A DNA stretch of 36,741 nt, taken from positions 4,952-41,692 of the forward strand of contig DHPU01000071.1 of assembly GCA_002407935.1 (NCBI GenBank), read 5' to 3'. The notes below the pieces were generated by a model. That model did no database searches and was not told the origin of the DNA. It worked only from the letters and a program-made list of their open reading frames with translations. Position 1 is the first letter of the stretch; each line of letters starts with the position of its first letter. The position numbers were made by a program, and so were the translations under genes. Of this stretch, positions 7,786 through 15,552 are shown one piece after another. Source of the stretch: Peptococcaceae bacterium UBA5356. GTDB taxonomy: Bacteria > Bacillota > Peptococcia > DRI-13 > DTU073.

Positions 7786-8208
7786 TTATTGAGCTTTTCT
7801 TAAATGAGCTATATCTGCTTCATGCTCAATAGAGCGGAGGGATAGTCGTTCTAAAATTATTTCCTGCCGATTCTGTGCAGTTTCAAGTACATCTAAATTT
7901 TTATTAACGTCAGTTCGAAATTCAGTAAGCATTGCTGTTTGCTCATATACAGCGTTAAGTTTCTTTTCAATACGTTCCTGACCTTGTTCCAGCTTGGTTT
8001 GTCTCTGTTCCAGCTTAGATAGACCTTGTTCCAGCTTGGTTTGACCCTGTTCTAAATTGGTTTGTCTCTGTTCCAGCTTAGATAGACCTTGTTGTAACTT
8101 AGCTTGCCCTTGTTCCAGTGAACTAAGTCTTTCATCCATTGAATCAATTTTTTCTTTTATATTGGACATAAATTCTAATACTTTAACTTGAAATTCTTCG
8201 TTTCCCAT
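7786..8208 (-). CDS. Coiled-coil protein built of 7-residue repeats
   Basis: I do not recognise a family. The 140-residue product has no membrane segment or signal. Residues 28-76 are made of heptads such as LEQGQTK, LEQGLSK and LEQRQTN, an ideal continuous coiled coil, and the flanks are also helical and charged. The heptads correspond to 21-bp direct repeats in the DNA. A perfect ribosome site (AAGGAGGG, 7 nt before the ATG) and its own terminator indicate an expressed gene. It lies inside the IS-bounded patch. Similar short repeat coiled-coil proteins are scattered in Firmicutes genomes and mobile regions; function is unknown. Confidence 0.75.
   Translation of the reverse strand: MGNEEFQVKVLEFMSNIKEKIDSMDERLSSLEQGQAKLQQGLSKLEQRQTNLEQGQTKLEQGLSKLEQRQTKLEQGQERIEKKLNAVYEQTAMLTEFRTDVNKNLDVLETAQNRQEIILERLSLRSIEHEADIAHLRKAQ
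7981..8127. repeat. 21-bp tandem repeats (about seven units)
   Basis: The unit ACCTTGTTCCAGCTTGGTTT(G) and close variants repeat seven times in phase with codons, each encoding one heptad of the coiled coil. Some neighbouring pairs are near-identical 42-mers, so unit number could vary by slippage or unequal crossing over. Confidence 0.85.
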
Positions 8209-8328
8209 TTTATTCCCTCCTTATTAATTGGTTTTTCGTTTCTCATTTCCATGATAACCTCTTTATTGAATCATTATTATAGTATCATTTTATCAATAAT
8301 TACGCAAAGAAAAATAAGTTCATAAAAA

Positions 8329-8508
8329 ATGAAAAATAGTATTACTGTACATATCGTGGCTCCTGCTCCAATGTCAGAGGAAGAGAAAGAGAGAAGGGTT
8401 AAGGCGTTTCATCTAGCCGGCTGGTCTGCTTGGAACTCGTTACCGGCCGATGAGCGGTTACGGATCAACAAAGAATATGAGGGAAAGGAAGAGCGATTTC
8501 AACTATAA
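8329..8508 (+). CDS. Small 59-residue hypothetical protein, possible mobile-element gene
   Basis: The plus strand carries an ATG at 8329 and a stop at 8506-8508. The product starts MKNSITVHIVAPAPMSEEEK and contains AGWSAWNSLPADERLRINKE, a soluble charged sequence with plausible codon use. It reminds me of small proteins seen in phages and conjugative elements, but I cannot name a family. No convincing ribosome binding site precedes the ATG, and the ORF lies inside the IS-bounded patch, so it may be a fragment. It is one of only two plausible plus-strand genes in the window. Confidence 0.45.
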   Translation: MKNSITVHIVAPAPMSEEEKERRVKAFHLAGWSAWNSLPADERLRINKEYEGKEERFQL

Positions 8509-8590
8509 AATTATAAAGAAAACGGCTTTTTATGGTTGTGTCCAAGTCCATAGTCGCTCGCGTATCAAGTCGGTTATAGTTTTGAGGCTT

Positions 8591-8607
8591 TATGAATAAT
8601 TCAGGAT
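8591..8607 (-). repeat. Right 17-bp inverted repeat of the IS remnant
   Basis: TATGAATAATTCAGGAT is the exact reverse complement of 7411-7427. It lies 36 nt beyond the sigK stop codon. Confidence 0.75.
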
Positions 8608-8617
8608 TATTTATAAA

Positions 8618-8638
8618 CCTCGTAACGAGGCCTTTTTT
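8618..8638 (+). terminator. Small hairpin with plus-strand T-run
   Basis: CCTCG (8618-8622) and CGAGG (8626-8630) form a 5-bp stem followed by CC and six T on the plus strand. It could stop plus-strand transcription from the 59-codon ORF before it meets sigK. The stem is short, and on the minus strand the T-rich tail is weaker. Confidence 0.5.
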
Positions 8639-8643
8639 CTTTG

Positions 8644-9339
8644 TTAATTTAATTCCTTGATTAATTTTTCTAATGCTCTTTTCTCAATCCGAGAAACATA
8701 CGAACGAGAGATTCCAAGCATTTTCGCAATTTCACGTTGAGTTTTTCTAAGACCATTGATTAGTCCAAAACGCATTTCTAAGACTTTTCTTTCCCGCGTA
8801 TTTAAATATTTAATTTTTGATAATAATAGCTCAAATTCTACATTAGTTTGGACAACATCGGGAACAATATCAGGATGAGTCCCTAATACATCGCTCAATG
8901 TAATTTCATTTCCTTCTTTATCAATCCCGATTGGATCATAGAGAGAGACTTCCCCTTTATTTTTCTTAGTTGCTCGCAGATGCATTAGTATTTCATTTTC
9001 AATACAACGCGCCGCATAAGTAGCTAGTTTTGCTCCCTTTTCCGAATTAAAGGTATTAATCGCTTTAATTAAGCCGATCGTTCCAATAGAAATAATATCA
9101 TCTTTATCATCGCCCACTCCCTCAAACTTTTTTCCAATATGGGCGACAAGCCTTAAATTATGTTCTATTAAAACATTTCTAGCATTGAGATCCCCTTGTT
9201 GAACTTTTTTTAAATATAATTTCTCTTCTTCTTCGGAAAGAGGATGAGGAAAAGCATTATTATTGAGGTAATATGCGAGAAATAACAGACCATTAAGAAG
9301 TGTTGCTACCGAGATAATGAACGTCCCTAATCCTAACAC
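8644..9339 (-). CDS. sigK: Sporulation sigma factor SigK (pro-sigma-K)
   Basis: Sigma-K directs the last stage of mother-cell transcription during spore formation. The protein has a hydrophobic pro-segment (residues 1-25), then NNAFPHPLSEEEEKLYLKK, where processing occurs in the family. Region 2 follows (ARNVLIEHNLRLVAHIGKKF, DDIISIGTIGLIKAINTF), then a region 4 helix-turn-helix (TQREIAKMLGISRSYVSRIE). I place the start at the GTG at 9339 because GGGAGGTGG lies 7 nt before it and it matches the usual pro-sequence length; the TTG at 9360 has no ribosome site. The gene is continuous, with no skin-type interruption. It diverges from a spore protein gene, consistent with a sporulating organism. 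Confidence 0.94.
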   Translation of the reverse strand: MLGLGTFIISVATLLNGLLFLAYYLNNNAFPHPLSEEEEKLYLKKVQQGDLNARNVLIEHNLRLVAHIGKKFEGVGDDKDDIISIGTIGLIKAINTFNSEKGAKLATYAARCIENEILMHLRATKKNKGEVSLYDPIGIDKEGNEITLSDVLGTHPDIVPDVVQTNVEFELLLSKIKYLNTRERKVLEMRFGLINGLRKTQREIAKMLGISRSYVSRIEKRALEKLIKELN

Positions 9340-9521
9340 AGCTCCACCTCCCTTTTTCAATCATTTTAAATAATATGGCCCCTTAACCTTAAATGTGCCT
9401 GAACTAAATAATTTTATTAATTGGAAGAAATGTAAAAATATATTAGGCATATCTTTGCTAAGATTACAAAAGATATGAATGAACTATCAAGCAAAATATA
9501 ACTAAGGAGGGACTAAATAAA

Positions 9522-9728
9522 ATGCCTAGAAATACTAATAAACCAGCCGTTGATGGGGCCAAAAACTTCTTAAATAATATGAAATATGAAATGGCTAATG
9601 AATTAGGTATAAGTAACTATAATAACGTTGATAAGGGTAGTTTAACTTCCCGCCAGAACGGCTATGTAGGTGGCTATATGACCAGGAAACTCGTCCAGTT
9701 TGCCGAAGAACAATTAAAAGGTCAGTAA
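9522..9728 (+). CDS. Alpha/beta-type small acid-soluble spore protein
   Basis: SASPs coat and protect DNA in the dormant spore and are degraded by the GPR protease at germination. The 68-residue product has both family signatures: the N-terminal FLNNMKYEMANELGI segment with the GPR cleavage region, and LTSRQNGYVGGYMTRKLV. An AAGGAGGG ribosome site lies 9 nt before the ATG, and a strong terminator follows. It is a monocistronic plus-strand gene, divergent from sigK. Expression in the forespore under sigma-G is expected from the family; I could not assign convincing sigma-G promoter boxes by eye. Confidence 0.96.
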   Translation: MPRNTNKPAVDGAKNFLNNMKYEMANELGISNYNNVDKGSLTSRQNGYVGGYMTRKLVQFAEEQLKGQ

Positions 9729-9744
9729 CTATCAGTATAAAAGC

Positions 9745-9782
9745 AAAAACCGTGTGGTTTAATTAAACAACACGGTTTTTAA
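9745..9782 (+). terminator. Bidirectional terminator between the spore protein gene and the rnf operon end
   Basis: An 11-bp stem (9745-9755 with 9770-9780) with a loop that itself pairs (GTTT/AAAC) is followed by a T-run. The arms are A- and T-terminated on both strands, so it can also stop minus-strand transcription leaving the Gx-family gene. Confidence 0.9.
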
Positions 9783-9863
9783 TATCTCTTTTTAAATTTT
9801 CCGCATCCGGGAAAACGATAATCGTATAAAAGGGGTAGTTTTAGTATGAAATAATGTCAAGTT

Positions 9864-10379
9864 TTACTGCAAAAAATTCCTTTTTTCTTCTAGAAAACCA
9901 AGAAGTAAACGGGCGATATAGCCTGTAGATAATCCCGTAGGTATGCCCGCCAAAAGTAAAATAGGTAAATAATAAAAGATATATCCGGTTTGAATTAGTA
10001 CTGAAGCAGTAAGCAGTTGCCCGACATTATGGGATACAGCGCCGGCCATACTTATCCCGATAATACTTAAAGTAGGCATATATTTAAATAATAAAGCCAT
10101 CACCAAAGTACTTAAAAGCGCTCCGGAAAGACTTAGAAAAAATCCTACCGACAATAAGGTTCCTCCTAATAATGAAGTAAAAAGAACTCTTAAAAAAGAG
10201 ACAACAAAGCCTTCTTTAAGTCCATACATGGATAGCACTAGTAGCGTAACTATATTAGCCAATCCCAATTTAATTCCTGGGATAGGAAAGGGATTGGGAA
10301 ACATTGTTTCTAAAACTCCTAAGGCTGTCGCCAAAGTAACAAAGAGCGAAAAATATACTAATTTTTGTGTTTTAGACAT
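9864..10379 (-). CDS. Gx transporter family membrane protein (heptaprenyl diphosphate synthase component I-like)
   Basis: This 171-residue protein has about five hydrophobic helices. The conserved LETMFPNPFPIPGIKLGLANIV stretch and the LRVLFTSLLGGT segment are typical of the family often annotated as heptaprenyl diphosphate synthase component I or Gx transporter. Homologues commonly sit at the end of Rnf or apbE operons in Clostridia, as here, after the NusG domain II gene. Such proteins resemble small-molecule (ECF S-component-like) transporters. A flavin-related role is a guess from context. It is the last gene of the operon before the bidirectional terminator. Confidence 0.85.
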   Translation of the reverse strand: MSKTQKLVYFSLFVTLATALGVLETMFPNPFPIPGIKLGLANIVTLLVLSMYGLKEGFVVSFLRVLFTSLLGGTLLSVGFFLSLSGALLSTLVMALLFKYMPTLSIIGISMAGAVSHNVGQLLTASVLIQTGYIFYYLPILLLAGIPTGLSTGYIARLLLGFLEEKRNFLQ

Positions 10380-10395
10380 GATTAATTCCCCTTAT

Positions 10396-10791
10396 TTAAT
10401 GGGTTATGGCATCAATAAAATTTGCCTCAGCGGCATCAAAATAAAGAACAACTTCATTGGGCACACAAATAATTGACTGTCCCGGATTGCTTATCCATCC
10501 TTGTTTAACACAGAGCTTATCAGGGCAAAAAGCCTCCACCATCCGTACTTTCCAACCCTTGATTTCAATGATGGCCGGGCCTTTTTTCCCTTCAATGGTA
10601 ATCTTCTGTAAATGTGTGCCTTCTTGCAGAGAGATTTTCTTTACTACTTCACCACTAACTTTGATGACAACCTGCCTCTCTGTCGGAAGAACAGTAGCAT
10701 AAAACTTAAGCAAAGCAAAGACAAAAAGACTTAATAAGATTATTGCCAGTAATAGTTTGGTATCAGCTTTTGTCATTAGCTTTCTCGTCAT
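10396..10791 (-). CDS. NusG domain II-containing membrane-anchored protein
   Basis: The 131-residue product has one N-terminal membrane helix (LLLAIILLSLFVFALLKFY). An extracytoplasmic beta-barrel follows, with KGPAIIEIKGWKVRMVEAFCPDKLCVKQGWI and PGQSIICVPNEVVL, the signature of NusG domain II proteins. CPDKLC supplies a conserved cysteine pair. It is typically found with rnf and apbE genes, and its function is not established. The start overlaps the apbE 3' end; the ATG at 10791 or an internal ATG at 10776 are both possible. It is unrelated in function to transcription factor NusG itself. Confidence 0.88.
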   Translation of the reverse strand: MTRKLMTKADTKLLLAIILLSLFVFALLKFYATVLPTERQVVIKVSGEVVKKISLQEGTHLQKITIEGKKGPAIIEIKGWKVRMVEAFCPDKLCVKQGWISNPGQSIICVPNEVVLYFDAAEANFIDAITH

Positions 10792-11848
10792 AAATATATC
10801 CCTCTTCCGGTGTGAGCTCTATCTTCCCCCTAAGCCCGGGGGTAAACAGGATTTTTTTATCTGCTGTAACAATTAATACTTCTGTGTCACTTAATTTTGT
10901 TCCTAAAGCCAGTGCCTGTTGTGGTTCCAAAAGAAACAGCGCAGTTGAAAGAAGATCGGCTTGGGAAGCATCACGGGTAAGCACAGTTACACTCATATTA
11001 TATTCCGCAGGATACCCGGTACGAGGCGAAATCAAGTGATGATACGTTTTTCCGGCAATCTGCACATTACGGTGATAATCTCCGGAGGTTACCGCAGCTT
11101 CATTTTTCAGAGAAAGTATTCCTAGTAATGCAGCAGGATTACGTGGATCTTGAATCCCAATTTTCCAAGGCACCCCTTTATCCTTTTCCCCTAATACCCT
11201 AATATTCCCGCCGGCATCAATTAAGGCTTTTTTTACACCGGACTCTTCCAGAATTCTGGCGGCTTTTTCCACCGCATATCCCTTAGCAACTGCTCCTAAA
11301 TCAAGAGACATGCCCGCTTTTTTCAGAAAAGCACTATGCGCCTGTTCATCCAAAAGTAACTCTGTACTATTTACTAAGGCTAAAGTTCGGGTTAACTCAT
11401 GGGATTCTGGTACTTTTTGTTTTTGCTGACCAAAGCCCCAAAGATCCATGACCGGTCCAATCGTAATATCAAAAGCACCCTCAGTTAACCGAGAATATTC
11501 CTGAGCCAGTTGTAGCATCTTAAAAACATCTTCATCTACAATAACAGGTTTAATTCCGGCCATTTCATTAATCCGAACGATATCGCTCTTTTGATAGGCC
11601 GGTGTATCCACTGCCGGAAAACGATCCGTCAAATCGGCAATACGCCGTATTTCATGAAAAGCCTTTTCTGTAGCTTGTTGTAAAAGAGCAGTATCAGTAC
11701 CTATGGTACTGATACTGACCAGCGTGTCCATCAAAAACTCTTCACTCGTATATTCACGAGATTGAGTACGAGTTAAATACGTATTACCTATTATCAGCAA
11801 AACAAAAACTGCTACTATTACTGTCAGTTTAGGGTAATATTTTTTCAT
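10763..11848 (-). CDS. apbE: FAD:protein FMN transferase (ApbE)
   Basis: ApbE transfers FMN from FAD to a Thr of target proteins outside the membrane, here almost certainly RnfG and RnfD encoded upstream. It has an N-terminal signal anchor (LTVIVAVFVLLIIGNTYL), the DTLVSI segment, VMDLWGFG, DLGAVAKGYAVEKA, IDAGGNIRVLG with the flavin-binding Gly-rich turn, and HHLISPRTGYP near the metal site. Length is 361 residues from the ATG at 11848. That ATG overlaps the rnfB stop as ATGA, a better start than the TTG at 11863 inside rnfB. Confidence 0.95.
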   Translation of the reverse strand: MKKYYPKLTVIVAVFVLLIIGNTYLTRTQSREYTSEEFLMDTLVSISTIGTDTALLQQATEKAFHEIRRIADLTDRFPAVDTPAYQKSDIVRINEMAGIKPVIVDEDVFKMLQLAQEYSRLTEGAFDITIGPVMDLWGFGQQKQKVPESHELTRTLALVNSTELLLDEQAHSAFLKKAGMSLDLGAVAKGYAVEKAARILEESGVKKALIDAGGNIRVLGEKDKGVPWKIGIQDPRNPAALLGILSLKNEAAVTSGDYHRNVQIAGKTYHHLISPRTGYPAEYNMSVTVLTRDASQADLLSTALFLLEPQQALALGTKLSDTEVLIVTADKKILFTPGLRGKIELTPEEGYIYDEKANDKS

Positions 11849-12729
11849 TGACAAAGACCACAATGATTACATCCCGCAGGAGGGTGTTTAACAGTTAAAT
11901 TCTGCTCCTCATTATTGCTAACATTAATGGGGAGCATTATTTCTAAAGCGTTCGTAGGACACTTCGTTACGCAAATCCCACAACCGGTACACTTGGCGTA
12001 ATCAATCACGGCAATACTCCCTTCAGCATCTGCCACTACACTAATTGCTCCCTCCGGACAATTTTTTTCACAAAGCTTACACTTAATACAAGCAACCTGG
12101 CACGCTTCTTTAGCCTGTTTTCCTTTTTCCTTATTACTACAACGAACATGTACAAGCTTAGAGGCTTCCACCAGTTTTAAAACATGCTGCGGACAATTAT
12201 TTACACAAGCTCCGCAACCAGAACAGATATTATAATCAATCTCCGGTAATTGATTAGAGCCCATCTTAATTCCCCCGAAAGGACACACTTGCACACAACT
12301 ACCTAACCCAATACAGCCATAACTACAAGCCTTCGGCCCTTTAAACATCGTAGCGGCAACATGGCAGTCCTCAACGCCTTCATATTCATAAAGAAGGGGT
12401 GCTTTATCTTTTCCTCCCTTACACATAAGTTGTGCTACTTTAGGTTCTTGCGCTGCTCCGGCAGCAATACCCATTATTTGTGCCATTTTTTGACGAACTT
12501 CATCTTTTCCTGCTGTACAAGCATTAAGAGGAGCCGTTCCCGCCACTACCGCTTCTGCATAACCTCCGCAGCCGGGAAAACCACATCCTCCGCAGTTAGC
12601 CCCGGGTAATATCTTCGTTATTTCCTCTACCCGTGGATCAACCTCTACTGTAAATTTTTTTTCAGCAACGCCCAAGACTATGCCAAAAACAGCCCCTAGG
12701 ACAGCTAAACTAAGAATCGCATAGATCAT
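11845..12729 (-). CDS. rnfB: Electron transport complex subunit RnfB
   Basis: RnfB is the ferredoxin-interacting iron-sulfur subunit of the Rnf complex. The N-terminal membrane helix is followed by the Fe-S domain CGGCGFPGCGGYAEAV. Multiple 4Fe-4S motifs then appear: CIGLGSCVQVCPFGG, CSGCGACVNNCP, CIKCKLCEKNCPEG and CTGCGICVTKCPTNA. The C-terminus ends CNHCGLCQ, a further half motif. At 294 residues it is in the range for clostridial RnfB. It is the last Rnf subunit gene and overlaps apbE by 4 nt, so FMN loading is coupled to complex synthesis. Confidence 0.96.
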   Translation of the reverse strand: MIYAILSLAVLGAVFGIVLGVAEKKFTVEVDPRVEEITKILPGANCGGCGFPGCGGYAEAVVAGTAPLNACTAGKDEVRQKMAQIMGIAAGAAQEPKVAQLMCKGGKDKAPLLYEYEGVEDCHVAATMFKGPKACSYGCIGLGSCVQVCPFGGIKMGSNQLPEIDYNICSGCGACVNNCPQHVLKLVEASKLVHVRCSNKEKGKQAKEACQVACIKCKLCEKNCPEGAISVVADAEGSIAVIDYAKCTGCGICVTKCPTNALEIMLPINVSNNEEQNLTVKHPPAGCNHCGLCQ

Positions 12730-12751
12730 CTTGTTCTACCTCCGTACTTAT

Positions 12752-13327
12752 TTATAAAAGACCGGTAAACCCTAAGAAGGCAATTGACATTAAAGCGGCA
12801 GTAATTAAAGCTATCGGCATACCTTGCAAGCTCTTAGGAATATCTGCCTCTTCTAGTCTCTCCCGGATTCCCGCAAATAAAATCAGAGCTAACGTAAAGC
12901 CCAAAGCATTACCCAAACTGTTAGCCAAGGTTTGCATAAAAGTATAAGATTTTTGTATATTAATAATAGCTACCCCCAAAACAGCACAATTAGTAGTGAT
13001 TAAAGGCAAATAAACCCCCAAAGCTTTATAAAGATCCGGGCTTTTTTTACGAATAACCATTTCCACGAATTGTACAAGTGAAGCAATCACTAAAATAAAA
13101 GCAATGGTTTGCAAATACTCGATTCCCAAATTAACCAAAATAAACTTCTGCACTAACCAGGTTATTAAAGAAGCTATTGTCAAAACAAAGGTAACAGCAA
13201 CCCCCATGCCAATAGCTGAAGAAAGTTTTTTAGAAACACCCAAAAAAGGGCAACACCCTAGAAACTGGGATAAAACGATGTTATTAATCAAAATAGCCCC
13301 AATAATGATAATCATCATTTCTTGCAT
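12752..13327 (-). CDS. rnfA: Electron transport complex subunit RnfA
   Basis: RnfA is an integral membrane subunit, homologous to RnfE and to NqrE of the Na+-translocating NADH:quinone reductase. The 191-residue protein has six hydrophobic helices. The signature INNIVLSQFLGCCPFLGVS near the N-terminus includes the cysteine that, with its RnfE partner, binds a membrane-embedded Fe-S cluster. The second repeat has LITTNCAVLGVAIIN. The order rnfE-rnfA-rnfB is standard for Clostridia. Confidence 0.96.
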   Translation of the reverse strand: MQEMMIIIIGAILINNIVLSQFLGCCPFLGVSKKLSSAIGMGVAVTFVLTIASLITWLVQKFILVNLGIEYLQTIAFILVIASLVQFVEMVIRKKSPDLYKALGVYLPLITTNCAVLGVAIINIQKSYTFMQTLANSLGNALGFTLALILFAGIRERLEEADIPKSLQGMPIALITAALMSIAFLGFTGLL

Positions 13328-13343
13328 TTAGCTGGCCTCCTTC

Positions 13344-13991
13344 CTAATTACTACTCAATTGTTGTTGAGCAATCGACTGATTAAGCTTTGCTTTTTTAGC
13401 GACTTTAACATTCTGCATTTTATTCAAAAAGGCCAGAATACAACCAAGCGTAATAAAACCTCCTGGAGGAAGAATCATAATTAAGGCTGATGGTGCTGAA
13501 CCACTAAAAACAGCATAACCCATAAATGTTCCCGCTCCAAGTACTTCCCTGAAAGCAGAGATAACAACCAAGGCTAAAGTATACCCAATCCCCATTCCTA
13601 AGGCATCCATGATCGATGGCAAAATGCCATTTTTATTAGCAAACGCTTCCGCCCGGCCTAGAATAATACAGTTAACTACAATCAAAGGAATAAAAACGCC
13701 TAAACTAGTAAACAACTCCGGTGTATAAGCATGCATCAGCATTTCCACCATCGACACAAAGGTAGCGATAATCACAATATAACTGGGAATCCGAATACTA
13801 TCGGGAATAATTTTCCGCATAGCTGAAATCGCTATATTAGAAGCTAAAAGTACACCAGTAAAAGCTACGCCCATGCCAATCCCATTATTAACTGACGTGG
13901 TGATCGCCAAAGAAGGGCATAGACCCAAGGTAAGACGGAAAAGAGGATTTTCACTAAAAATCCCTTTAGTAAATTCTTTTCCTAAGCTCAT
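13344..13991 (-). CDS. rnfE: Electron transport complex subunit RnfE
   Basis: RnfE is the membrane partner of RnfA. The 215-residue product begins LGKEFTKGIFSENPLFRLTLGLCPSLAITTS, with the conserved Cys in the first helix, and has LIVVNCIILGRAEAFA in the second half. Both features match the RnfE/NqrD family. Six hydrophobic helices are evident, and the C-terminus is basic. Spacing to its neighbours is 16-27 nt, with good ribosome sites. Confidence 0.96.
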   Translation of the reverse strand: MSLGKEFTKGIFSENPLFRLTLGLCPSLAITTSVNNGIGMGVAFTGVLLASNIAISAMRKIIPDSIRIPSYIVIIATFVSMVEMLMHAYTPELFTSLGVFIPLIVVNCIILGRAEAFANKNGILPSIMDALGMGIGYTLALVVISAFREVLGAGTFMGYAVFSGSAPSALIMILPPGGFITLGCILAFLNKMQNVKVAKKAKLNQSIAQQQLSSN

Positions 13992-14018
13992 AGTAATAAT
14001 TTACCTCCTCTTTACGAA

Positions 14019-14597
14019 TTACTTAATAAAATTATCCATAAAATGCTGTCTCGCTGCATTAACTCCATTTGCTACAGCCTTAGAAGTGATCGTTGCAGAA
14101 GTAATAGCGAGCACTTGATTACCTTCCACAGGTTCTTTCTTTACAATTTCCAAATTCTTTTCCGCACTTTTCCCTTTAAAACGTTCCGTAAAGAAACTTT
14201 GCTTAGCATTGTCCCCTAAGCCTGGTGTTTCTGACAGATTCAGAACTTTAATCGCGGTTATTTGCTTAGTAGCAATATCAAAGCCGGCTAATAATTGAAT
14301 CTTGCCATTGTATCCGGAAGGTTCCACCGTATAAATAACCCCTGCCGGAGTATTTTTCTCATATACCACATTTACCTCTGTAAGTATTGAATCGGCATCA
14401 CCATCCAGATATTTTTCACTTTCATCTGTAATTTTTTCTGCCCCAACATAAACCTCTTGAAAACTGTTTAATTTATTAGTAATCAGCTGCTGCTCAATCA
14501 GAGGATTGGTAATTTCATTAACATAAGCAATCCCTAATCCGGCAATACCGGCAATAATCAGTAAAAACAGTCCCAATTTCAGTGAGTTATTACGCAT
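14019..14597 (-). CDS. rnfG: Electron transport complex subunit RnfG
   Basis: RnfG carries a covalently bound FMN on the outer face of the membrane. The protein has one N-terminal helix (LGLFLLIIAGIAGLGIAYV) and an FMN-binding domain with ETPGLGDNA and the flavinylation region ITSATITSKAVANGV. In that region a Thr is the expected ApbE target ((S/T)GAT-like motif). The 192-residue length is normal. The start overlaps the rnfD end by 8 nt. Confidence 0.95.
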   Translation of the reverse strand: MRNNSLKLGLFLLIIAGIAGLGIAYVNEITNPLIEQQLITNKLNSFQEVYVGAEKITDESEKYLDGDADSILTEVNVVYEKNTPAGVIYTVEPSGYNGKIQLLAGFDIATKQITAIKVLNLSETPGLGDNAKQSFFTERFKGKSAEKNLEIVKKEPVEGNQVLAITSATITSKAVANGVNAARQHFMDNFIK

Positions 14598-15552
14598 GTT
14601 TTTTTACACCCCCAAACACACGAGCTTTAGTATAGCGATCAATAAGAGGTGTAACTAAGTTCATTAGTAAAATGGAGTAACATACTCCTTCAGGGTAACC
14701 ACCCATCAAGCGAATAATTACTGTCAAAAGACCACAGCCAAGACCAAAGATAATCCTCCCCTGTTTAGTAATAGGAGTAGTAACCCAATCCGTCGCCATA
14801 AAGAAGGCTCCCAACATTAACCCACCGCCTAAAAAGTGGTAAAGCGGATACCAGCTTCCTTCTCCGTTTAGGGTACCGGTTATCGCTGTCAGCACAAATA
14901 CCGTTCCCAGATATGAGAAAGGAATGCGCCAATCAATATGACCTTTATATAAGAGATACAAACCTCCTAATATTAAAGCTAAAGCACTGGTTTCTCCCAA
15001 ACATCCTCCTACATTACCCAAAAACAACTGATTAAGAGTGGGTAATCCTTGCGTAACGCCCTCTTTTAGCAGACCCAAGGGGGTTGCGGTTGTCACACCA
15101 TCAAGAGGGCTTATCCAGGTTGTCATCGCTACCGGCCAAGAAGCTACAAGAAAGGCTCTGCCAATTAAGGCCGGATTAAAAATATTATTCCCAAGCCCAC
15201 CAAACAGTTGTTTGCCTATAATAATAGCTACCGCCGAACCGATTGCGGCAATCCACAAAGGAAGTGTCGGGGGAAGGCAGAAAGCAAGAAGTAAGCCGGT
15301 GACAATGGCGCTGCCATCATCTATTGTTACCTCGCGTTGCATAATTTTTTGAGCAATTATTTCACTTACGATCGCAGCCACAACACAAGTAAGAATTACT
15401 TTAACTGCGGCAAAACGGAAAAAATATAAAGACGCTAATAAAGCAGGGGAAAGAGCAATTAAAACATCTCGCATCGTTAAAGAAACACTATTAGCACTGT
15501 GTATATGCGGCGATGAAGTAACAATTAATAAATTTTCCTGAGTATTCATCAT
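14590..15552 (-). CDS. rnfD: Electron transport complex subunit RnfD
   Basis: RnfD is a polytopic membrane subunit with a covalent FMN, implicated in ion translocation. The 320-residue product has about nine hydrophobic helices. The motif ISPLDGVTTATPLGLLKEG includes the Thr that accepts FMN in the family. The segment NNIFNPALIGRAFLVASWP is strongly conserved. The first ATG overlaps the rnfC stop, giving translational coupling. Confidence 0.96.
   Translation of the reverse strand: MMNTQENLLIVTSSPHIHSANSVSLTMRDVLIALSPALLASLYFFRFAAVKVILTCVVAAIVSEIIAQKIMQREVTIDDGSAIVTGLLLAFCLPPTLPLWIAAIGSAVAIIIGKQLFGGLGNNIFNPALIGRAFLVASWPVAMTTWISPLDGVTTATPLGLLKEGVTQGLPTLNQLFLGNVGGCLGETSALALILGGLYLLYKGHIDWRIPFSYLGTVFVLTAITGTLNGEGSWYPLYHFLGGGLMLGAFFMATDWVTTPITKQGRIIFGLGCGLLTVIIRLMGGYPEGVCYSILLMNLVTPLIDRYTKARVFGGVKKHA

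Larger units (their letters stand above)
7411..8607 (-). mobile_element. Decayed and interrupted IS4-like insertion sequence
   Basis: Two perfect 17-bp inverted repeats (7411-7427 and 8591-8607) bound this stretch. Just inside the left end lies a transposase fragment reading right to left. About 40 nt inside the right end a minus-strand ATG (8551) opens MDLDTTIKSRFLYNF, which could be the original transposase N-terminus. The interior between these two remnants (about 7713-8510) instead carries an unrelated coiled-coil gene and a small plus-strand ORF. The inverted repeats and transposase fragment are seen; the idea that they belong to one IS whose middle was replaced is inference. Confidence 0.55.

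Noticed and set aside
9361..9521. Sigma-G promoter for the spore protein gene
   Set aside because: Candidate boxes near 9476-9497 would place the transcription start in the ribosome binding site; no convincing alternative by eye.
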